Numbered from the stretch's first letter, positions 29,014 to 41,921 are shown. The stretch: 64,000 nt of DNA from Candidatus Rikenella faecigallinarum (GCA_019113395.1 DXHL01000019.1:62001-126000); one strand, 5' to 3'. A program made the numbers and translations. The notes: generated from the sequence alone by a model not told the origin.

Positions 29014-29673
29014 ATGAAACAGAGACATATCTTTTCCTTTCCTGCGGTGCTTGCCGTCCTGCTGACGGCAAGCACGCTTTGTCTGTCGGCCTGCGGAGAC
29101 AAAGAGCCCGAACCGACCGTCAAAGACCCCAACACCACCCCCACGCAAATCAGCTACAACCACCGCAGCATCAACTCCATAGACGGGAAACGACAGTACC
29201 GCATGGAGACCCCGCTGCTCGAACGCTACGAACTGGCCGAAGAGCCCTTCACCGAGTTTCGCAAAGGCATCAAAATCGAGACCTACGACACCTCGCTGCG
29301 CGTGCAGAGCGACCTTGTGGCCGATTACGCCCGCCTGAACGAAGTGACCGAGCTGTGGGAGGCTCGGGGAAATGTGGTGGCGCACAACTATACGGGCGAA
29401 AAGGGAGGACGTACCCTCTTTACGGAGCGGCTCTACTGGGACCAGAAAGCCAAGAAAATATACAGCGACACTACGGCCCGGGTCATCGACGGGGGCAGTG
29501 TGCACGTGGGACGTAATTTCGAAGCCGATGAAAACTTCGAGACCTGGACCTTCCACAACACCTCGGGCCGCATCGAGGTCGATGCTGCGACCCTGCGCGA
29601 CAGTACGGCCAACGGACCGACGGCCACGGCAGATTCCCTCTCCGCAGACACCACCCGCAGAGCCAACCCCTAA
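29014..29673 (+). CDS. lptC: LPS export ABC transporter periplasmic protein LptC
   Basis: Lipobox-like LCLSAC; LptC pattern PLLERYELAEEPFTEFRKGIKIETYD...VRSDLVADYA, WEARGNVVAHN. Confidence 0.85.
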   Translation: MKQRHIFSFPAVLAVLLTASTLCLSACGDKEPEPTVKDPNTTPTQISYNHRSINSIDGKRQYRMETPLLERYELAEEPFTEFRKGIKIETYDTSLRVQSDLVADYARLNEVTELWEARGNVVAHNYTGEKGGRTLFTERLYWDQKAKKIYSDTTARVIDGGSVHVGRNFEADENFETWTFHNTSGRIEVDAATLRDSTANGPTATADSLSADTTRRANP

Positions 29674-29703
29674 GCCTTATACCCGACCCACACCATCCGC
29701 CAC

Positions 29704-30975
29704 ATGGAGACCCTGATTATCGTTATCGTTGTTTCGCTGCTGTTGTCTGCCTTCTTCTCGGGCATGGAGATTGCCTTTCTCTCATCCAACAAACTGAGGC
29801 TCGAAATCGAACGCAAGCAGAGCAAAACCTACGACCGCATCGCCGCACGCTTCCTAAACGACCCGGGACAGTACATCTCGACCATTCTGGTCGGAAACAA
29901 CATTGCCCTGGTCATCTACTCCATCTTCATGAGCTCCCTCTACGTTGCGGTGACCGGGAGCTCGAACTACGCCCTGGAGACCCTGATTTCCACACTCATC
30001 ATCATCTTCACGGCCGAATTTCTCCCCAAAGCGGTGGTCAAAGCCAATCCGAACTTCTACCTGCGCACCTTTGCCGTGCCGCTCTACGGATTTTATATTC
30101 TTTTCTATCCCATTGCCCGCTTCACGACCGGGCTTTCGACCCTTTTTCTGCGCATTCTGGGGCGACGCGTCGAAGCGACTCCCGCAGGCGGTAATTTCGA
30201 CAAGGTGGACCTGGCCTCCCTGGTCGAAGAGGCTTCCGCTGACAACACCGACAAAGAGCAGCAGGAGGAGAACGAACAACGCATCCGACTCTTTCAAAAT
30301 GCCCTGGACTTTTCGGAGCTGCGCGTGCGCGACTGCATGGTTCCCCGCACCGATGTGGAAGCCATCGAAGTGAACGAAAGCGTGGATGAATTGCGGCGCC
30401 TTTTTGTCAGCACGGGATACTCACGGCTGCCCGTCTACGAAGGGACCATCGACCACATCATCGGCTATGCCAACCTCAAAAGCCTTTTTCAACATCCGCA
30501 GAGCATCCGTTCGATTCTGCGTCAGGCGCTCTACGTCCCGGAAACCATGCCGCAGCAAAAACTGCTCGACGAGCTGACCCGCACCCACAAATCGCTGGCC
30601 ATCGTCATTGACGAGTTCGGCGGAACGGCCGGCATGGTGACCCTCGAAGACCTGCTGGAGCAAATCTTCGGGGAAATCGAAGACGAACACGACGCCGACT
30701 ATCTGGTCGAAAAACAGGTCGGAGAGCACGAGTACATATTGGCCGGGCGGCTCGAGATAGAACATCTGAACGAGGCCTACGACCTGCACCTTCCCGAATC
30801 GGAACGCTACGACACCCTGGCCGGCTACATCCTCGACCAGAGCGAAGAGATACCGAAACCGGGCGATTGCATCTATGCCAATGGATTGAAAATCAAAATT
30901 CTTCGCACCAGCCGCACCCGCATCGAGCTGGTGCAGGTCACAAAAGCACGCGCTGCGGGCAACGAGGCTTCATAA
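29704..30975 (+). CDS. Hemolysin/CNNM-CBS-CorC family transporter
   Basis: CNNM TM domain, [39 protein letters not shown] pair, CorC domain. Confidence 0.92.
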   Translation: METLIIVIVVSLLLSAFFSGMEIAFLSSNKLRLEIERKQSKTYDRIAARFLNDPGQYISTILVGNNIALVIYSIFMSSLYVAVTGSSNYALETLISTLIIIFTAEFLPKAVVKANPNFYLRTFAVPLYGFYILFYPIARFTTGLSTLFLRILGRRVEATPAGGNFDKVDLASLVEEASADNTDKEQQEENEQRIRLFQNALDFSELRVRDCMVPRTDVEAIEVNESVDELRRLFVSTGYSRLPVYEGTIDHIIGYANLKSLFQHPQSIRSILRQALYVPETMPQQKLLDELTRTHKSLAIVIDEFGGTAGMVTLEDLLEQIFGEIEDEHDADYLVEKQVGEHEYILAGRLEIEHLNEAYDLHLPESERYDTLAGYILDQSEEIPKPGDCIYANGLKIKILRTSRTRIELVQVTKARAAGNEAS

Positions 30976-30991
30976 TATCGAAAAAAAACAG

Positions 30992-30999
30992 TACATTTG
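30992..30999 (+). promoter_or_regulatory. Bacteroidetes -7 element (TACATTTG)
   Basis: ~90 bp upstream of PPIase start. Confidence 0.35.
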
Positions 31000-31090
31000 C
31001 CCCCATTAGGCTCTCTGCATGAGGCCTTGAGCCTGCGCTCCCGTGCGCAAGCGGCAAAACACGGAAAATAAAAACGGACTCTATAAACAC

Positions 31091-33154
31091 ATGGTAACTC
31101 TCAACACCCTCAGAAACAAAGGCGGCGTACTGCTCGCCATTGTGATTGGCGTGGCGCTGCTCGCCTTCGTGCTCGGCGATATGCTCACCTCGGGCAGCAC
31201 CCTGATGAACAGTGCTAAAATGAATGTCGGCACCATCGACGGCGAAAAGGTATCCACTCAGGAGTATGCCCAAGCCATCGACCAGCTGACCGAAGTACAG
31301 CAAATCACCACCGGCACCCAAGGCTCCAGCGAACAGCAGAATGAGATGATTCGCACCCAGGCCTGGGACCTGATGATTCGTCAAAAGGCCCTCAATCCGG
31401 CCCTCGAAGCCCTGGGGCTCACCGTATCGGAAGATGAACTGGTCAGCCTGCTGAGCGGGACAAACCCCTCTCCGATTATCGCCCAGATGTTTGCCAATCC
31501 GCAAACCGGTATGTTCGACCCGACCCTGTTGCGCCAGTTTGTGGCCAACGTAGACCAGGACCCCACCGGACGGATGCATACTTTCTGGAACTACCTCCAA
31601 ACGGAAGTGGCCGACCAGAGCCTGATTTTCAAATTCAAAAACCTCATCGACAAGGGTTCTTACATTACGACCTTCGAAGCTGAGCAACTTGCCGGCATCG
31701 AATCGAAGACCTACAGCGTGGAATACCTTGTCAGCCGCTACGAAAGCATTGCCGACAGTACCGTTACGGTGACCGATGCCGAACTGCGCAAATACTACGA
31801 CCAGCACCGCGGGATGTTCAAACAGGAAAACCTGCGTGATATCAAATACGTCACCTTCGAAGCACTGCCCTCGACCGATGACTATGCTGCGGCGGAAAAA
31901 ACCGTACGCGACCTGGCGGAAGGTCTGAAAACGGCAGCCAACGTACAACAGTACGTCTCGATGAACTCGCAATCGACCTTCGATACGCGTTACTACAAAC
32001 CGGGTGAAATTGGCGGTGAACTGGGCACTTTTGCTTTCAGTGCAACCCCCGATATGGTCTATGGACCGGTGCTCAACGGCGACCAGTGGACCATGGCCCG
32101 CGTGGCCGACGTGGCCGTGATTCCGGACAGCATTCGCATCAGCAACATCGTACTGGCTGCTGCTCAACAGAGCGTGGCCGACAGCCTGACTCAGGCTCTG
32201 AAAAACGGCGGTGACTTTGCCGCTGCTGCTCAAGAGTTCTCGCTCGACACCCAAAGTGCCGCAGAAGGCGGTGACCTCGGGATGATGGACCCGCAGACCC
32301 TCGCTCCGCAATTTGCAGAAGCCCTGAAGGGGGTATCGGTGGGCAGCATCACGACCGTGACCACTCCCGAAGCCATTTTTATCGTGAAAGTAACCGACTC
32401 GAAAGGTGCTTCACAGAAAGTTCAGCTCGGGGTGATTACCTACAACGTGGAAGCGAGTGAACTCACCCGCAACCAGGTATATACCGAAGCCAACAAGTTT
32501 GCTACGGCAGCCAACGGAAACGGATTCGACAAGGCAGCTAACGATGCGGCTCTGGCCGTGCGGGTGGCAACGGTTGGCCCCAATGACCCGACCGTCGGCG
32601 GTATGCAGCAGTCGCGTGAACTGGCTCGCTGGGCCTTCAATAACGAAGTGAATGCCATTTCAGAGGTACAGGAGTTCGGCAACAACTTTGTGATTGCCAC
32701 CATTACCACCGCACGTGAAAAAGGCATTGCTCCGTTCGAACAGGTCAAAGAAGACCTCCGTACCCTCGTTATCCGCGAAAAGAAAGGCCAGATGCTGGCT
32801 GAAAAGATGGCCGGAGCAACGTCCGTAACGGCACTGGCCTCGACTTTAGGCGTGGATACGCTGGCAAACAACGACATCAACTTCCAAGGCTTTATGGCGC
32901 CTGAGGTGGGCTTTGACCCGGCCTTTACGGGCGGTGTATCGGGGATTGCCAAAGAGGGTGTCGTATCGAAACCGATTGTGGGACGCATCGGGGTCTATGC
33001 TGCTCAAATCACCGGCGAACGCGAAAACGAGATGAACACCGCGGTGGAAAAAGCGCGGCTGGCTGCAGAAGCACAGCAGAGTGCCTTTATGGCCGCTTAC
33101 CAGGCATTCCTGGATATGAGCGACATTCAGGATACCCGCTATCGTTTCTATTAA
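31091..33154 (+). CDS. PpiD/SurA-like peptidyl-prolyl isomerase
   Basis: N-terminal TM anchor MVTLNTLRNKGGVLLAIVIGVALLAFVLGDML, SurA-N-like region, parvulin region EFSLDTQSAAEGGDLGMMDP. Confidence 0.9.
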   Translation: MVTLNTLRNKGGVLLAIVIGVALLAFVLGDMLTSGSTLMNSAKMNVGTIDGEKVSTQEYAQAIDQLTEVQQITTGTQGSSEQQNEMIRTQAWDLMIRQKALNPALEALGLTVSEDELVSLLSGTNPSPIIAQMFANPQTGMFDPTLLRQFVANVDQDPTGRMHTFWNYLQTEVADQSLIFKFKNLIDKGSYITTFEAEQLAGIESKTYSVEYLVSRYESIADSTVTVTDAELRKYYDQHRGMFKQENLRDIKYVTFEALPSTDDYAAAEKTVRDLAEGLKTAANVQQYVSMNSQSTFDTRYYKPGEIGGELGTFAFSATPDMVYGPVLNGDQWTMARVADVAVIPDSIRISNIVLAAAQQSVADSLTQALKNGGDFAAAAQEFSLDTQSAAEGGDLGMMDPQTLAPQFAEALKGVSVGSITTVTTPEAIFIVKVTDSKGASQKVQLGVITYNVEASELTRNQVYTEANKFATAANGNGFDKAANDAALAVRVATVGPNDPTVGGMQQSRELARWAFNNEVNAISEVQEFGNNFVIATITTAREKGIAPFEQVKEDLRTLVIREKKGQMLAEKMAGATSVTALASTLGVDTLANNDINFQGFMAPEVGFDPAFTGGVSGIAKEGVVSKPIVGRIGVYAAQITGERENEMNTAVEKARLAAEAQQSAFMAAYQAFLDMSDIQDTRYRFY

Positions 33155-33241
33155 CGGCACAGGCTATCTCCCTCGGCTGCGAAGAGCACGACTTCAATAG
33201 AGGCGGCTTCTCTCCACGGGATACCATTCATACTACGCATT

Positions 33242-33286
33242 AGCGGCGCGGCAGGTTTTCACTTAATGAAAACCTGCCGCGCCGCT
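33242..33286 (+). terminator. 20-bp perfect-stem terminator hairpin
   Basis: agcggcgcggcaggttttca-cttaa-tgaaaacctgccgcgccgct followed by ttct. Confidence 0.8.
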
Positions 33287-33371
33287 TTCTTCCCGCACAC
33301 GCCCCTGCCACAAAACGCCCCTTTTTCGGAAAACTACCCTCGAACATTCCCCTCCCCTGCCCATTTTTCCC

Positions 33372-33379
33372 TATATTTG
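33372..33379 (+). promoter_or_regulatory. Bacteroidetes -7 element (TATATTTG)
   Basis: ~75 bp upstream of symporter start. Confidence 0.4.
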
Positions 33380-33455
33380 TACCCCGTGTGTCCTGCGCAG
33401 ATGTCAAGCACATGTACCGCAGCCTGCACACCACGCCTAAACCTAACGCAACACC

Positions 33456-34724
33456 ATGAAATTCAACCGCCTGCCCCTGTACCTCAAAATCCTGATTGGA
33501 ATGGTGCTCGGGATACTGCTCGGCATCGTCTCGCTGCAGGCCGGCTTTGCCGACGGAATCACCAACTGGGTCAAACCCTTCGGCGAAATCTTCATGCGGC
33601 TGCTCAAACTTATCGCCATTCCGCTGGTGCTCATCTCGCTGGTAAAAGGGGTAGGCAACCTCAGCGACATCGCCACCCTCTCACGCATCGGCCTAAAGAC
33701 CATCGGCATCTATGTGTGTACCACGGTGCTGGCCATTCTGGTCGGCCTGATGCTGGTCGGCGTGATTGGCCCCGGACGCATGGTCAGCCCCGAAAGCGCT
33801 GCCGCCATGCAGGCCAACTACCGTACCACCGTCGCCGAACAGAGCTCACAGGCCGAAGCCATGGCCGAAACACCCCCGTTGCAATTTCTGGTCGATATCT
33901 TCCCCGACAACATGGTCGGAGCACTGGGAAACAATGCGGGCATGCTCCAGGTGATTGTCGTAGCCATCCTGATTGGTGTGGCAACACTGCTCGTAGGCAA
34001 GGAAAAGGCTGCCCCGTTCCTGAACCTTATCAACTCGCTGGACCATATCGTACTGAAACTTATCGACATCATCATGCAGTACGCCCCCATAGGCGTGCTG
34101 GCGCTGATGGCCGGCATGGTGGCCGACACCGCCGGAAACATGGAACTGCTGGGTGCGCTGGGGCTCTACGTGCTGACCGTGGTACTGGGACTCCTGCTGA
34201 TGATTTTCCTCTTCTACCCGCTCCTGCTCCACTTCTTCTCCAAAACGCCGGTCCGTAAGTTCCTCACGACGATGCCGCCCGTCCAACTGCTCGCCTTTAC
34301 GACCAGTTCGAGCGCCGCCACCCTGCCGCTCAACATGGAGACCGTCGAACAGAAACTGGGCATTTCGCAGCGCGTCACCTCCTTCGTCCTCCCCATGGGG
34401 ATGACCATCAACATGGACGGCACCAGCCTCTACCAGGCTGTGGCTGCGGTCTTTATTGCCCAAGTCATGGGGATTGAACTGACCGCCGTACAGATTCTGA
34501 CCATCATCATCACCACCACGCTTTCGTCTATCGGGACCCCGGGCGTACCGGGCGGTGCCATCGTCATTCTGATTATGGTTCTCTCGTCCGTAGGGCTGCC
34601 GGCCGAAGGCCTCGCCCTGATTCTCGGCCTCGACCGACCGCTCGACATGCTCCGCACGGTGGTCAATGTCACGGGCGATGCCACCGTTGCCTCGATTGTC
34701 GATGCACACACCAAATCCGAATAA
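33456..34724 (+). CDS. Dicarboxylate/amino acid:cation symporter (DAACS, GltP-like)
   Basis: FTTSSSAATLPLNMETVEQKLG, NMDGTSLYQAVAAVFIAQ, GTPGVPGGAIVIL. Confidence 0.95.
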   Translation: MKFNRLPLYLKILIGMVLGILLGIVSLQAGFADGITNWVKPFGEIFMRLLKLIAIPLVLISLVKGVGNLSDIATLSRIGLKTIGIYVCTTVLAILVGLMLVGVIGPGRMVSPESAAAMQANYRTTVAEQSSQAEAMAETPPLQFLVDIFPDNMVGALGNNAGMLQVIVVAILIGVATLLVGKEKAAPFLNLINSLDHIVLKLIDIIMQYAPIGVLALMAGMVADTAGNMELLGALGLYVLTVVLGLLLMIFLFYPLLLHFFSKTPVRKFLTTMPPVQLLAFTTSSSAATLPLNMETVEQKLGISQRVTSFVLPMGMTINMDGTSLYQAVAAVFIAQVMGIELTAVQILTIIITTTLSSIGTPGVPGGAIVILIMVLSSVGLPAEGLALILGLDRPLDMLRTVVNVTGDATVASIVDAHTKSE

Positions 34725-34737
34725 TCTCTTCCGTCTC

Positions 34738-36804
34738 ATGAATCGATACACGCTCCTCCGTTTCACCTGCATCTGCGGCGCCGTGGCACTGGCAGCCACC
34801 GCCTGCCGCAAAGAGGCCAAAGCTCCCGACCCCGTCTATCCCATCCCGACCCAGGCACAGATAGATTGGCAAAAGATGGAGACCTATGCTTTCGTGCACT
34901 TTGGTCTGAACACCTTTAACGACCTCGAATGGGGCTACGGCGACACCCCGGCCGAGACCTTCAACCCGACCGACCTCGATGCCGAACAGTGGGTTCGCAT
35001 TATTCAGGCAGCCGGATTCAAAGGAGTTATCCTCACGGCCAAACACCACGACGGTTTCACCCTCTGGCCCTCGAAATACACGGAGTACAGCGTCAAGAAC
35101 TCCCCGTGGCGCAACGGCGAGGGGGATATGGTACGCGACCTGGTGAATGCCTGCCGCAAATACGGGCTGAAGTTCGGCCTGTACCTCTCGCCGTGGGACC
35201 GCAATCACGCGGAATACGGACGTCCCGCCTACACAGAGTACTTCCAGAACCAGATTCAGGAGTTGATAAACGGCTACTGCGACAGCATCGAACTCTTTGA
35301 GTATTGGTTTGACGGAGCCAACGGCGGGGACGGCTATTATGGCGGAGCGCGCGAGAAACGTTCGATTGACCCTAACAGCTACTACCAGTACGAACGGGCT
35401 GTGGCCACGATTCACGCCAAGTTCCCGAATGCCATGATTTTCGGGGGCACCGAACCCACCATCCGCTGGGTCGGCAACGAAGAGGGGTGGGCCGGGCAAA
35501 CCGACTGGGCTCCCTACAAAACGGGCGACAACCCCCACTACGGTTCGCCGAACGGAACGGAGTGGCTGCCGGCCGAGTGTGACGTGTCGATACGCCCCGG
35601 GTGGTTCTACCACCCCCGCGAAGACCAGGCCGTACGGTCACTCTCCCACCTGGTCAATATCTATTACCAGAGTGTCGGTCGCAATGCCACGCTGCTGATG
35701 AATTTCCCCGTAGCGCTCAACGGCAAAATCCATCCGCTCGATTCGGCACGCATCATGGAGTGGCGGCAGGTGCTCGACGAACAGTTCCAGACCAACCTGT
35801 TGGCAGGCATTGAAGCAGAGGCCGGCAATGTGCGCGGCTCGAACTTTGCCCCCGAGGCGCTGACCGATGGTGATTGGGACACCTATTGGGCCACGGACGA
35901 CAGCGTCACCCGCACTGCCGTAACCTTTACCTTCGACAGCCTCACCCCCGTCAATCGTCTCCTGCTGCAGGAGTACATTCCGCTGGGACAGCGCGTATCG
36001 AAATTTGCGGTCGAATACCTCGACTCGCTGAACCAATGGCAGCCGATTCAGACCGAGGATACCATGACCACCATCGGATACAAACGCATTATCCGTTTCG
36101 AGACGGTGGCCACCGAAGGGTTGCGCGTACAGTTCCAGGAGGCTCGCGGACCGCTCTGTATCAACAACATCGAAGCTTACCTGGCTCCGGTGCTGATGGT
36201 CGAGCCGTCGATACGGCGCAATGCGGCAGGAACGGTCTTCCTCAGCGCACCGATAGGGGCGGAAATCCACTACACAACGGATGGCAGTACCCCTACACCG
36301 CAATCCAAGCTCTTCACCGAGCCTTTTGAGATGCCTTACAAAGGGACAGTTCAGGCCATCTCCTACGACCCGACCTTCCACAAGAGCAGTGCCGTAGCTT
36401 CGCACACGTTCGACATTCCGACCGCAGCCTTCAGCGTGGTTACCCCCGAGGGCGAAAAGGCCTCAGCCGCTTTCGACGGCAACCCCAGTACGGCCTGGTA
36501 CCTGCTGCTCTCCAAGAGCCGCGAGTTGGAGTTCGACCTCGGCGGCACCTACACCCTCACCGGGCTGACCTACGCCCCCGATGCCAACCGCTGGGGGATG
36601 GGTCCCGTCTCGAAATACCGCATTTTTGTGGATAACCGGGAGGTAGCGCACGGCGAATTCTCGAACATCAAAGCGAGCCCCATTGAACAACTCGTGACCT
36701 TCCCGCAACCGATTGAGGGACGTCGCGTACGCTTTGTGGTCGAAGCCACGGCCGACGATGCCGCCAGCGCCTCGTTCGCCGAAATCACCGTCCTCACCCG
36801 ATAA
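34738..36804 (+). CDS. GH29 alpha-L-fucosidase with chitobiase-C-like and F5/8 type C-like modules
   Basis: VHFGLNTFNDLEWGYGDTPAETFNPTDLDAEQWVRI, LTAKHHDGFTLWPSKYTEYSVKNSPWRNGEGDMV, EYWFDGANG; lipobox AATAC. Confidence 0.93.
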   Translation: MNRYTLLRFTCICGAVALAATACRKEAKAPDPVYPIPTQAQIDWQKMETYAFVHFGLNTFNDLEWGYGDTPAETFNPTDLDAEQWVRIIQAAGFKGVILTAKHHDGFTLWPSKYTEYSVKNSPWRNGEGDMVRDLVNACRKYGLKFGLYLSPWDRNHAEYGRPAYTEYFQNQIQELINGYCDSIELFEYWFDGANGGDGYYGGAREKRSIDPNSYYQYERAVATIHAKFPNAMIFGGTEPTIRWVGNEEGWAGQTDWAPYKTGDNPHYGSPNGTEWLPAECDVSIRPGWFYHPREDQAVRSLSHLVNIYYQSVGRNATLLMNFPVALNGKIHPLDSARIMEWRQVLDEQFQTNLLAGIEAEAGNVRGSNFAPEALTDGDWDTYWATDDSVTRTAVTFTFDSLTPVNRLLLQEYIPLGQRVSKFAVEYLDSLNQWQPIQTEDTMTTIGYKRIIRFETVATEGLRVQFQEARGPLCINNIEAYLAPVLMVEPSIRRNAAGTVFLSAPIGAEIHYTTDGSTPTPQSKLFTEPFEMPYKGTVQAISYDPTFHKSSAVASHTFDIPTAAFSVVTPEGEKASAAFDGNPSTAWYLLLSKSRELEFDLGGTYTLTGLTYAPDANRWGMGPVSKYRIFVDNREVAHGEFSNIKASPIEQLVTFPQPIEGRRVRFVVEATADDAASASFAEITVLTR

Positions 36805-36841
36805 GACACATTCCGAAATTCAATATCTTACATCAGCATAA

Positions 36842-38464
<1,623 letters not shown>

Positions 38465-38509
38465 CTGCTATATTTGTTTGGGCGACACACTACGGCCCAA
38501 TAATAACAG

Positions 38510-38544
38510 AATGGGTAGAGAAACCTTGTGTTTCTCCACCCATT
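38510..38544. terminator. Bidirectional terminator-like hairpin (one mismatch)
   Basis: aatgggtagagaaac-cttgt-gtttctccacccatt between convergent genes. Confidence 0.7.
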
Positions 38545-38574
38545 ATACTTTTATACGAACCAGAGGTACCCCCC

Positions 38575-39078
38575 CTACAACAGTTTCATCGCAATTCTGG
38601 CGCACCCCTCGGCATCAGCCAGCGCATCGTGGTGGTGGTCAAACGGAATACCCAGATAAGCGCAAACCGTCGGCAAGCGGTGATTTCCAATCACCGCTTT
38701 CGGAATGGCCCGCCGAGCCGCCACCAACGTACAGTAGAAACGATACGAAGCGGGATACTCCATCCCATAGGCCGCATGCGTAGCCCGCAGCACCCCCTCA
38801 TCAAAAGCCGCATTATGGGCCACCATCGGAATCCCCTCGACCCACGGGGCCACCTCAGCCCATATTTCGGGGAAAAGCGGCGCATCCTCTGTATCGGCCG
38901 CACTGATGCCGTGAATCTGTTCCGTAAAGTAACGATAGTAGTAGTTGGGTGTCGGGTGTACCAGGCGGTGCAGGCGGCGCACAATCTCCCCGCTCCGAAC
39001 CACCACCAATCCCACCGAGCAGATGCTCGACCGCTGGCCATTGGCCGTCTCAAAGTCTATGGCTGCAAAGTCCTGCAT
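38575..39078 (-). CDS. DnaQ-like 3'-5' exonuclease
   Basis: FAAIDFETANGQRSSICSVGLVVV, AHNAAFDEGVL, HDALADAEGCARI (ExoI/II/III motifs). Confidence 0.93.
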   Translation of the reverse strand: MQDFAAIDFETANGQRSSICSVGLVVVRSGEIVRRLHRLVHPTPNYYYRYFTEQIHGISAADTEDAPLFPEIWAEVAPWVEGIPMVAHNAAFDEGVLRATHAAYGMEYPASYRFYCTLVAARRAIPKAVIGNHRLPTVCAYLGIPFDHHHDALADAEGCARIAMKLL

Positions 39079-39131
39079 GGCCTTGGTTCGTAAAAATTCG
39101 GGGTCGACCTCCTCCCAATGCCCATCCTGCC

Positions 39132-40802
39132 CTATGCCGCGGCAAAGAGTATCAGGAGCTGCGCCGTCAGAATCCGCAGAAACATCGTCAGCGGGTAAAC
39201 CGTCGCATAGCTCACGGCAGGCAGGTCATTACCTGCCACGGCATTGGAATAGGCCAGCGCGGGCGGGTCGGTCATGCTCCCGGCCAGCAGCCCGGCCAGG
39301 GTAAAGTAGTTAATCTTGTAGAAGAGTCGGCCGATAATCCCGACCAGCAACAGCGGCACCATCGTAATAATCACCCCGTAGCCAACCCACTTATAACCGC
39401 CGCCATCGACAATCGTTTCGACAAATCCTTCGCCGGCACCCAATCCCACACCGGCCAGGAAGAGTGCAATCCCGATTTCCCGCAGCATCAGGTTGGCACT
39501 CATGGTGGTGTAGGTCACCACCTTGTATTGGGGTCCGAAGCGGCTGATAAGAATCGAGACAATCAACGGTCCGCCGGCCAGCCCCAGTTTCAGAGGCTGA
39601 GGTATCCCCGGCAACAGAATCGGGATACTGCCCAGGAAGACACCCAGGAAGATACCCACAAAAATCGGTATCAGGTTGGGTTCGCGCAAGCGCCGCATGG
39701 AGTTCCCCAGCACTTTGGTAGCCTCAGCCACCCCTGTCTCGGTCCCTACGACCGTCACCCGGTCACCCATCTGGAGCTGCAAACTGCGGTTCGCCACCAA
39801 ATCCACCCCGGCACGATTCACCCGCGTAATGTTAATCCCGTAGGTGCTGCGCAACCGCAGGTCTCCCAGCCGTTTACCGTTCAACTCGGGTTTCGTAATC
39901 ATTACCCGACGGGCGATAAACTGACTGTCCAGTTTCTCCCATTCGGAGAAGTCCATGTCAATCTTATGCCCCAGAAAAGCCACTAACGCCTCCTCATCCT
40001 TATGCGCCGCAATGACAAAGAGTTTGTCGCCGAGGTTCAGCTGTGTCGTGTTGCTGGCAATCTCAATACGCCCATCGGCGTGGCAGACCCGCGACAGCAC
40101 AAACGTCCGGTCAATCAGTCCCGAGATATCACCCACGGTACGCCCGGCAATCGCCGGATTCTCCAGCACTATCGAGATACGCTGCGCCCCGCTGTCATCC
40201 GAGTCACCACCGCGTGCCGCTTCGGCCTCCTTGTCGAGTTTGATGCGGAAGAAGACCCGCATCGCCATAATCGACACGATAATCCCGATAACCCCTAACG
40301 GATAGGCCACGGCATAACCGAGCGGTATCGAGGGGTCGTTAATGCCCGTCATGTCGCTGTAAGCCTGTTGCGCCGCCCCAAGACCCGGGGTGTTGGTCAC
40401 CGCTCCCGAGAGGATACCCACCATGGTGGTAATCGGAATGCCCGTCACCACATGCAGGACGTAGGTAATCGCCACCCCCAGAAAAACAATGGCCGAGGCC
40501 AGCATATTGAGCGTCAGCCCCCCTTTTTTGAGTGAAGAGAAGAAACTGGGCCCCACCTGCAGACCAATGGAGTAGACGAAGAGTATCAGGCCGAACTCCT
40601 TGACAAAATGGAGGGTCGAGGGGTCGATGCGCATACCGAAGTGGCTCAGGGCAATCCCGACGAAGAGAATCCAGGTGATACCGAGCGAGATTCCGGCAAT
40701 TTTGATTTTCCCGAGGGCAATCCCCACGGCAATCACCAGGGCGATAAGCAGGATTGAGTGTGCGACACCGCCTCCGAAGAAGAGGTTGTTAATCCATTCC
40801 AT
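39132..40802 (-). CDS. AspT/YidE/YbjL-type putative transporter with TrkA-C domains
   Basis: Duplicated TM domain, [16 protein letters not shown] and [18 protein letters not shown], two RCK-C-like segments. Confidence 0.92.
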   Translation of the reverse strand: MEWINNLFFGGGVAHSILLIALVIAVGIALGKIKIAGISLGITWILFVGIALSHFGMRIDPSTLHFVKEFGLILFVYSIGLQVGPSFFSSLKKGGLTLNMLASAIVFLGVAITYVLHVVTGIPITTMVGILSGAVTNTPGLGAAQQAYSDMTGINDPSIPLGYAVAYPLGVIGIIVSIMAMRVFFRIKLDKEAEAARGGDSDDSGAQRISIVLENPAIAGRTVGDISGLIDRTFVLSRVCHADGRIEIASNTTQLNLGDKLFVIAAHKDEEALVAFLGHKIDMDFSEWEKLDSQFIARRVMITKPELNGKRLGDLRLRSTYGINITRVNRAGVDLVANRSLQLQMGDRVTVVGTETGVAEATKVLGNSMRRLREPNLIPIFVGIFLGVFLGSIPILLPGIPQPLKLGLAGGPLIVSILISRFGPQYKVVTYTTMSANLMLREIGIALFLAGVGLGAGEGFVETIVDGGGYKWVGYGVIITMVPLLLVGIIGRLFYKINYFTLAGLLAGSMTDPPALAYSNAVAGNDLPAVSYATVYPLTMFLRILTAQLLILFAAA

Positions 40803-40837
40803 AGCTTACTATACTACGAGCAATCGTTAAGAAAGGA

Positions 40838-40845
40838 CAAAGGTA
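40838..40845 (-). promoter_or_regulatory. Bacteroidetes -7 element (minus TACCTTTG)
   Basis: CAAAGGTA on + strand ~36 bp upstream of transporter start. Confidence 0.4.
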
Positions 40846-40942
40846 CTCTTTTCCGCGCGATTGAAAAAGCGGCAGCGGTCGTTGTATTTTTTCAAAATCG
40901 GAACAAGGGTGTTCTTTTTACGTCCAGTCCCGGAAAAAGAGC

Positions 40943-40973
40943 GGCGGTCGGAATGGGTTACATTCCGACCGCC
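40943..40973 (-). terminator. Intrinsic-terminator-like hairpin, 13-bp perfect stem
   Basis: ggcggtcggaatg-ggtta-cattccgaccgcc flanked by AAAAAGAG/CTCTTTTT. Confidence 0.75.
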
Positions 40974-41040
40974 ATCCAACTCTTTTTCAACTATCTACTG
41001 CTACACCACCCCTACACAACGTTCCACCTGACAGCCGCAG

Positions 41041-41802
41041 CTAATAGAGGTACTTGTCATACCAGTTCACCTGTCGTCCGGTACTGGTACGTCCGTCCTT
41101 GAGGACCTTACCGACCTTCAGTTTCAGTCCGGCTGTCACATAACCCGTGAAGCCGTATCCGCCTTCCACAAAGAAACAGAGCTTGCCTTTCCCCATCTCC
41201 ACTCCAAGCGGAGAGATTTGGTATCCCAAGAGCGCTTTGGTTGTTTGGTCAGCGTCGCACGCCACCCACCGGCTGCCAATGCCCAACCCAATCCCCGCAC
41301 GGGTATAGAGCGACAACCAGTTGTTCCGCATCCAGTTGATGCGGAGCGAAGGCAGCAGTGTCAACCAGTCATCCACCTGTCTGCCGGAGTTGTCCTGCGT
41401 ATCCGTAATACGACACTCCTGCCATCCTTTGTTGTGGGAATAGACAAACGGAATATTCAACTCCAGCCAGGGAGTAATTTCGTAATTGAACCCAATGCTG
41501 ACTGTCCCGAAATTGCTGTTAATCCGCCCGGCCGGGAAAGGTTCATTGGGCAACGGATTGTAATGGAACGGAAAATGTTTGTTCGCATAGCTGTCGAACG
41601 AGGTCACCGCCCCGTAGCCGTAACTGAAAGTCACCGCAATACGGCTCTGCCGTTCGCGCTGAGGCTGTACGTAAACCTTTTTGCCGGTCGAATCAATCTC
41701 CCTCGGTGTAAAGGGCGTCACAATACGCCCACTCTGCGCCCACACCCCCGTCACGGACATCACCCCTACAACACAAAAACCTAAAAATTTATACACGTTC
41801 AT
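41041..41802 (-). CDS. Outer-membrane beta-barrel protein
   Basis: Signal peptide MNVYKFLGFCVVGVMSVTGVWAQ; C-terminal barrel-like repeats. Confidence 0.75.
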   Translation of the reverse strand: MNVYKFLGFCVVGVMSVTGVWAQSGRIVTPFTPREIDSTGKKVYVQPQRERQSRIAVTFSYGYGAVTSFDSYANKHFPFHYNPLPNEPFPAGRINSNFGTVSIGFNYEITPWLELNIPFVYSHNKGWQECRITDTQDNSGRQVDDWLTLLPSLRINWMRNNWLSLYTRAGIGLGIGSRWVACDADQTTKALLGYQISPLGVEMGKGKLCFFVEGGYGFTGYVTAGLKLKVGKVLKDGRTSTGRQVNWYDKYLY

Positions 41803-41849
41803 AATCGAGTTGGTTAGGTTAGCAATGAAGAAGAGAATAGGGATTTTCT

Positions 41850-41857
41850 CAAAGATA
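41850..41857 (-). promoter_or_regulatory. Bacteroidetes -7 element (minus TATCTTTG)
   Basis: CAAAGATA on + strand ~48 bp upstream of start. Confidence 0.45.
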
Positions 41858-41921
41858 AGAAAAATTTGAAATTCCAAGCCAAAATTCGTAACATTGTCCA
41901 ATGAATTTCGTCTGCCCGTCC

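Noticed and set aside
27595-29556. 653-aa minus-strand ORF
   Set aside because: Antisense to the TPR and lptC genes; spans the intergenic hairpins; composition typical of shadow frames.
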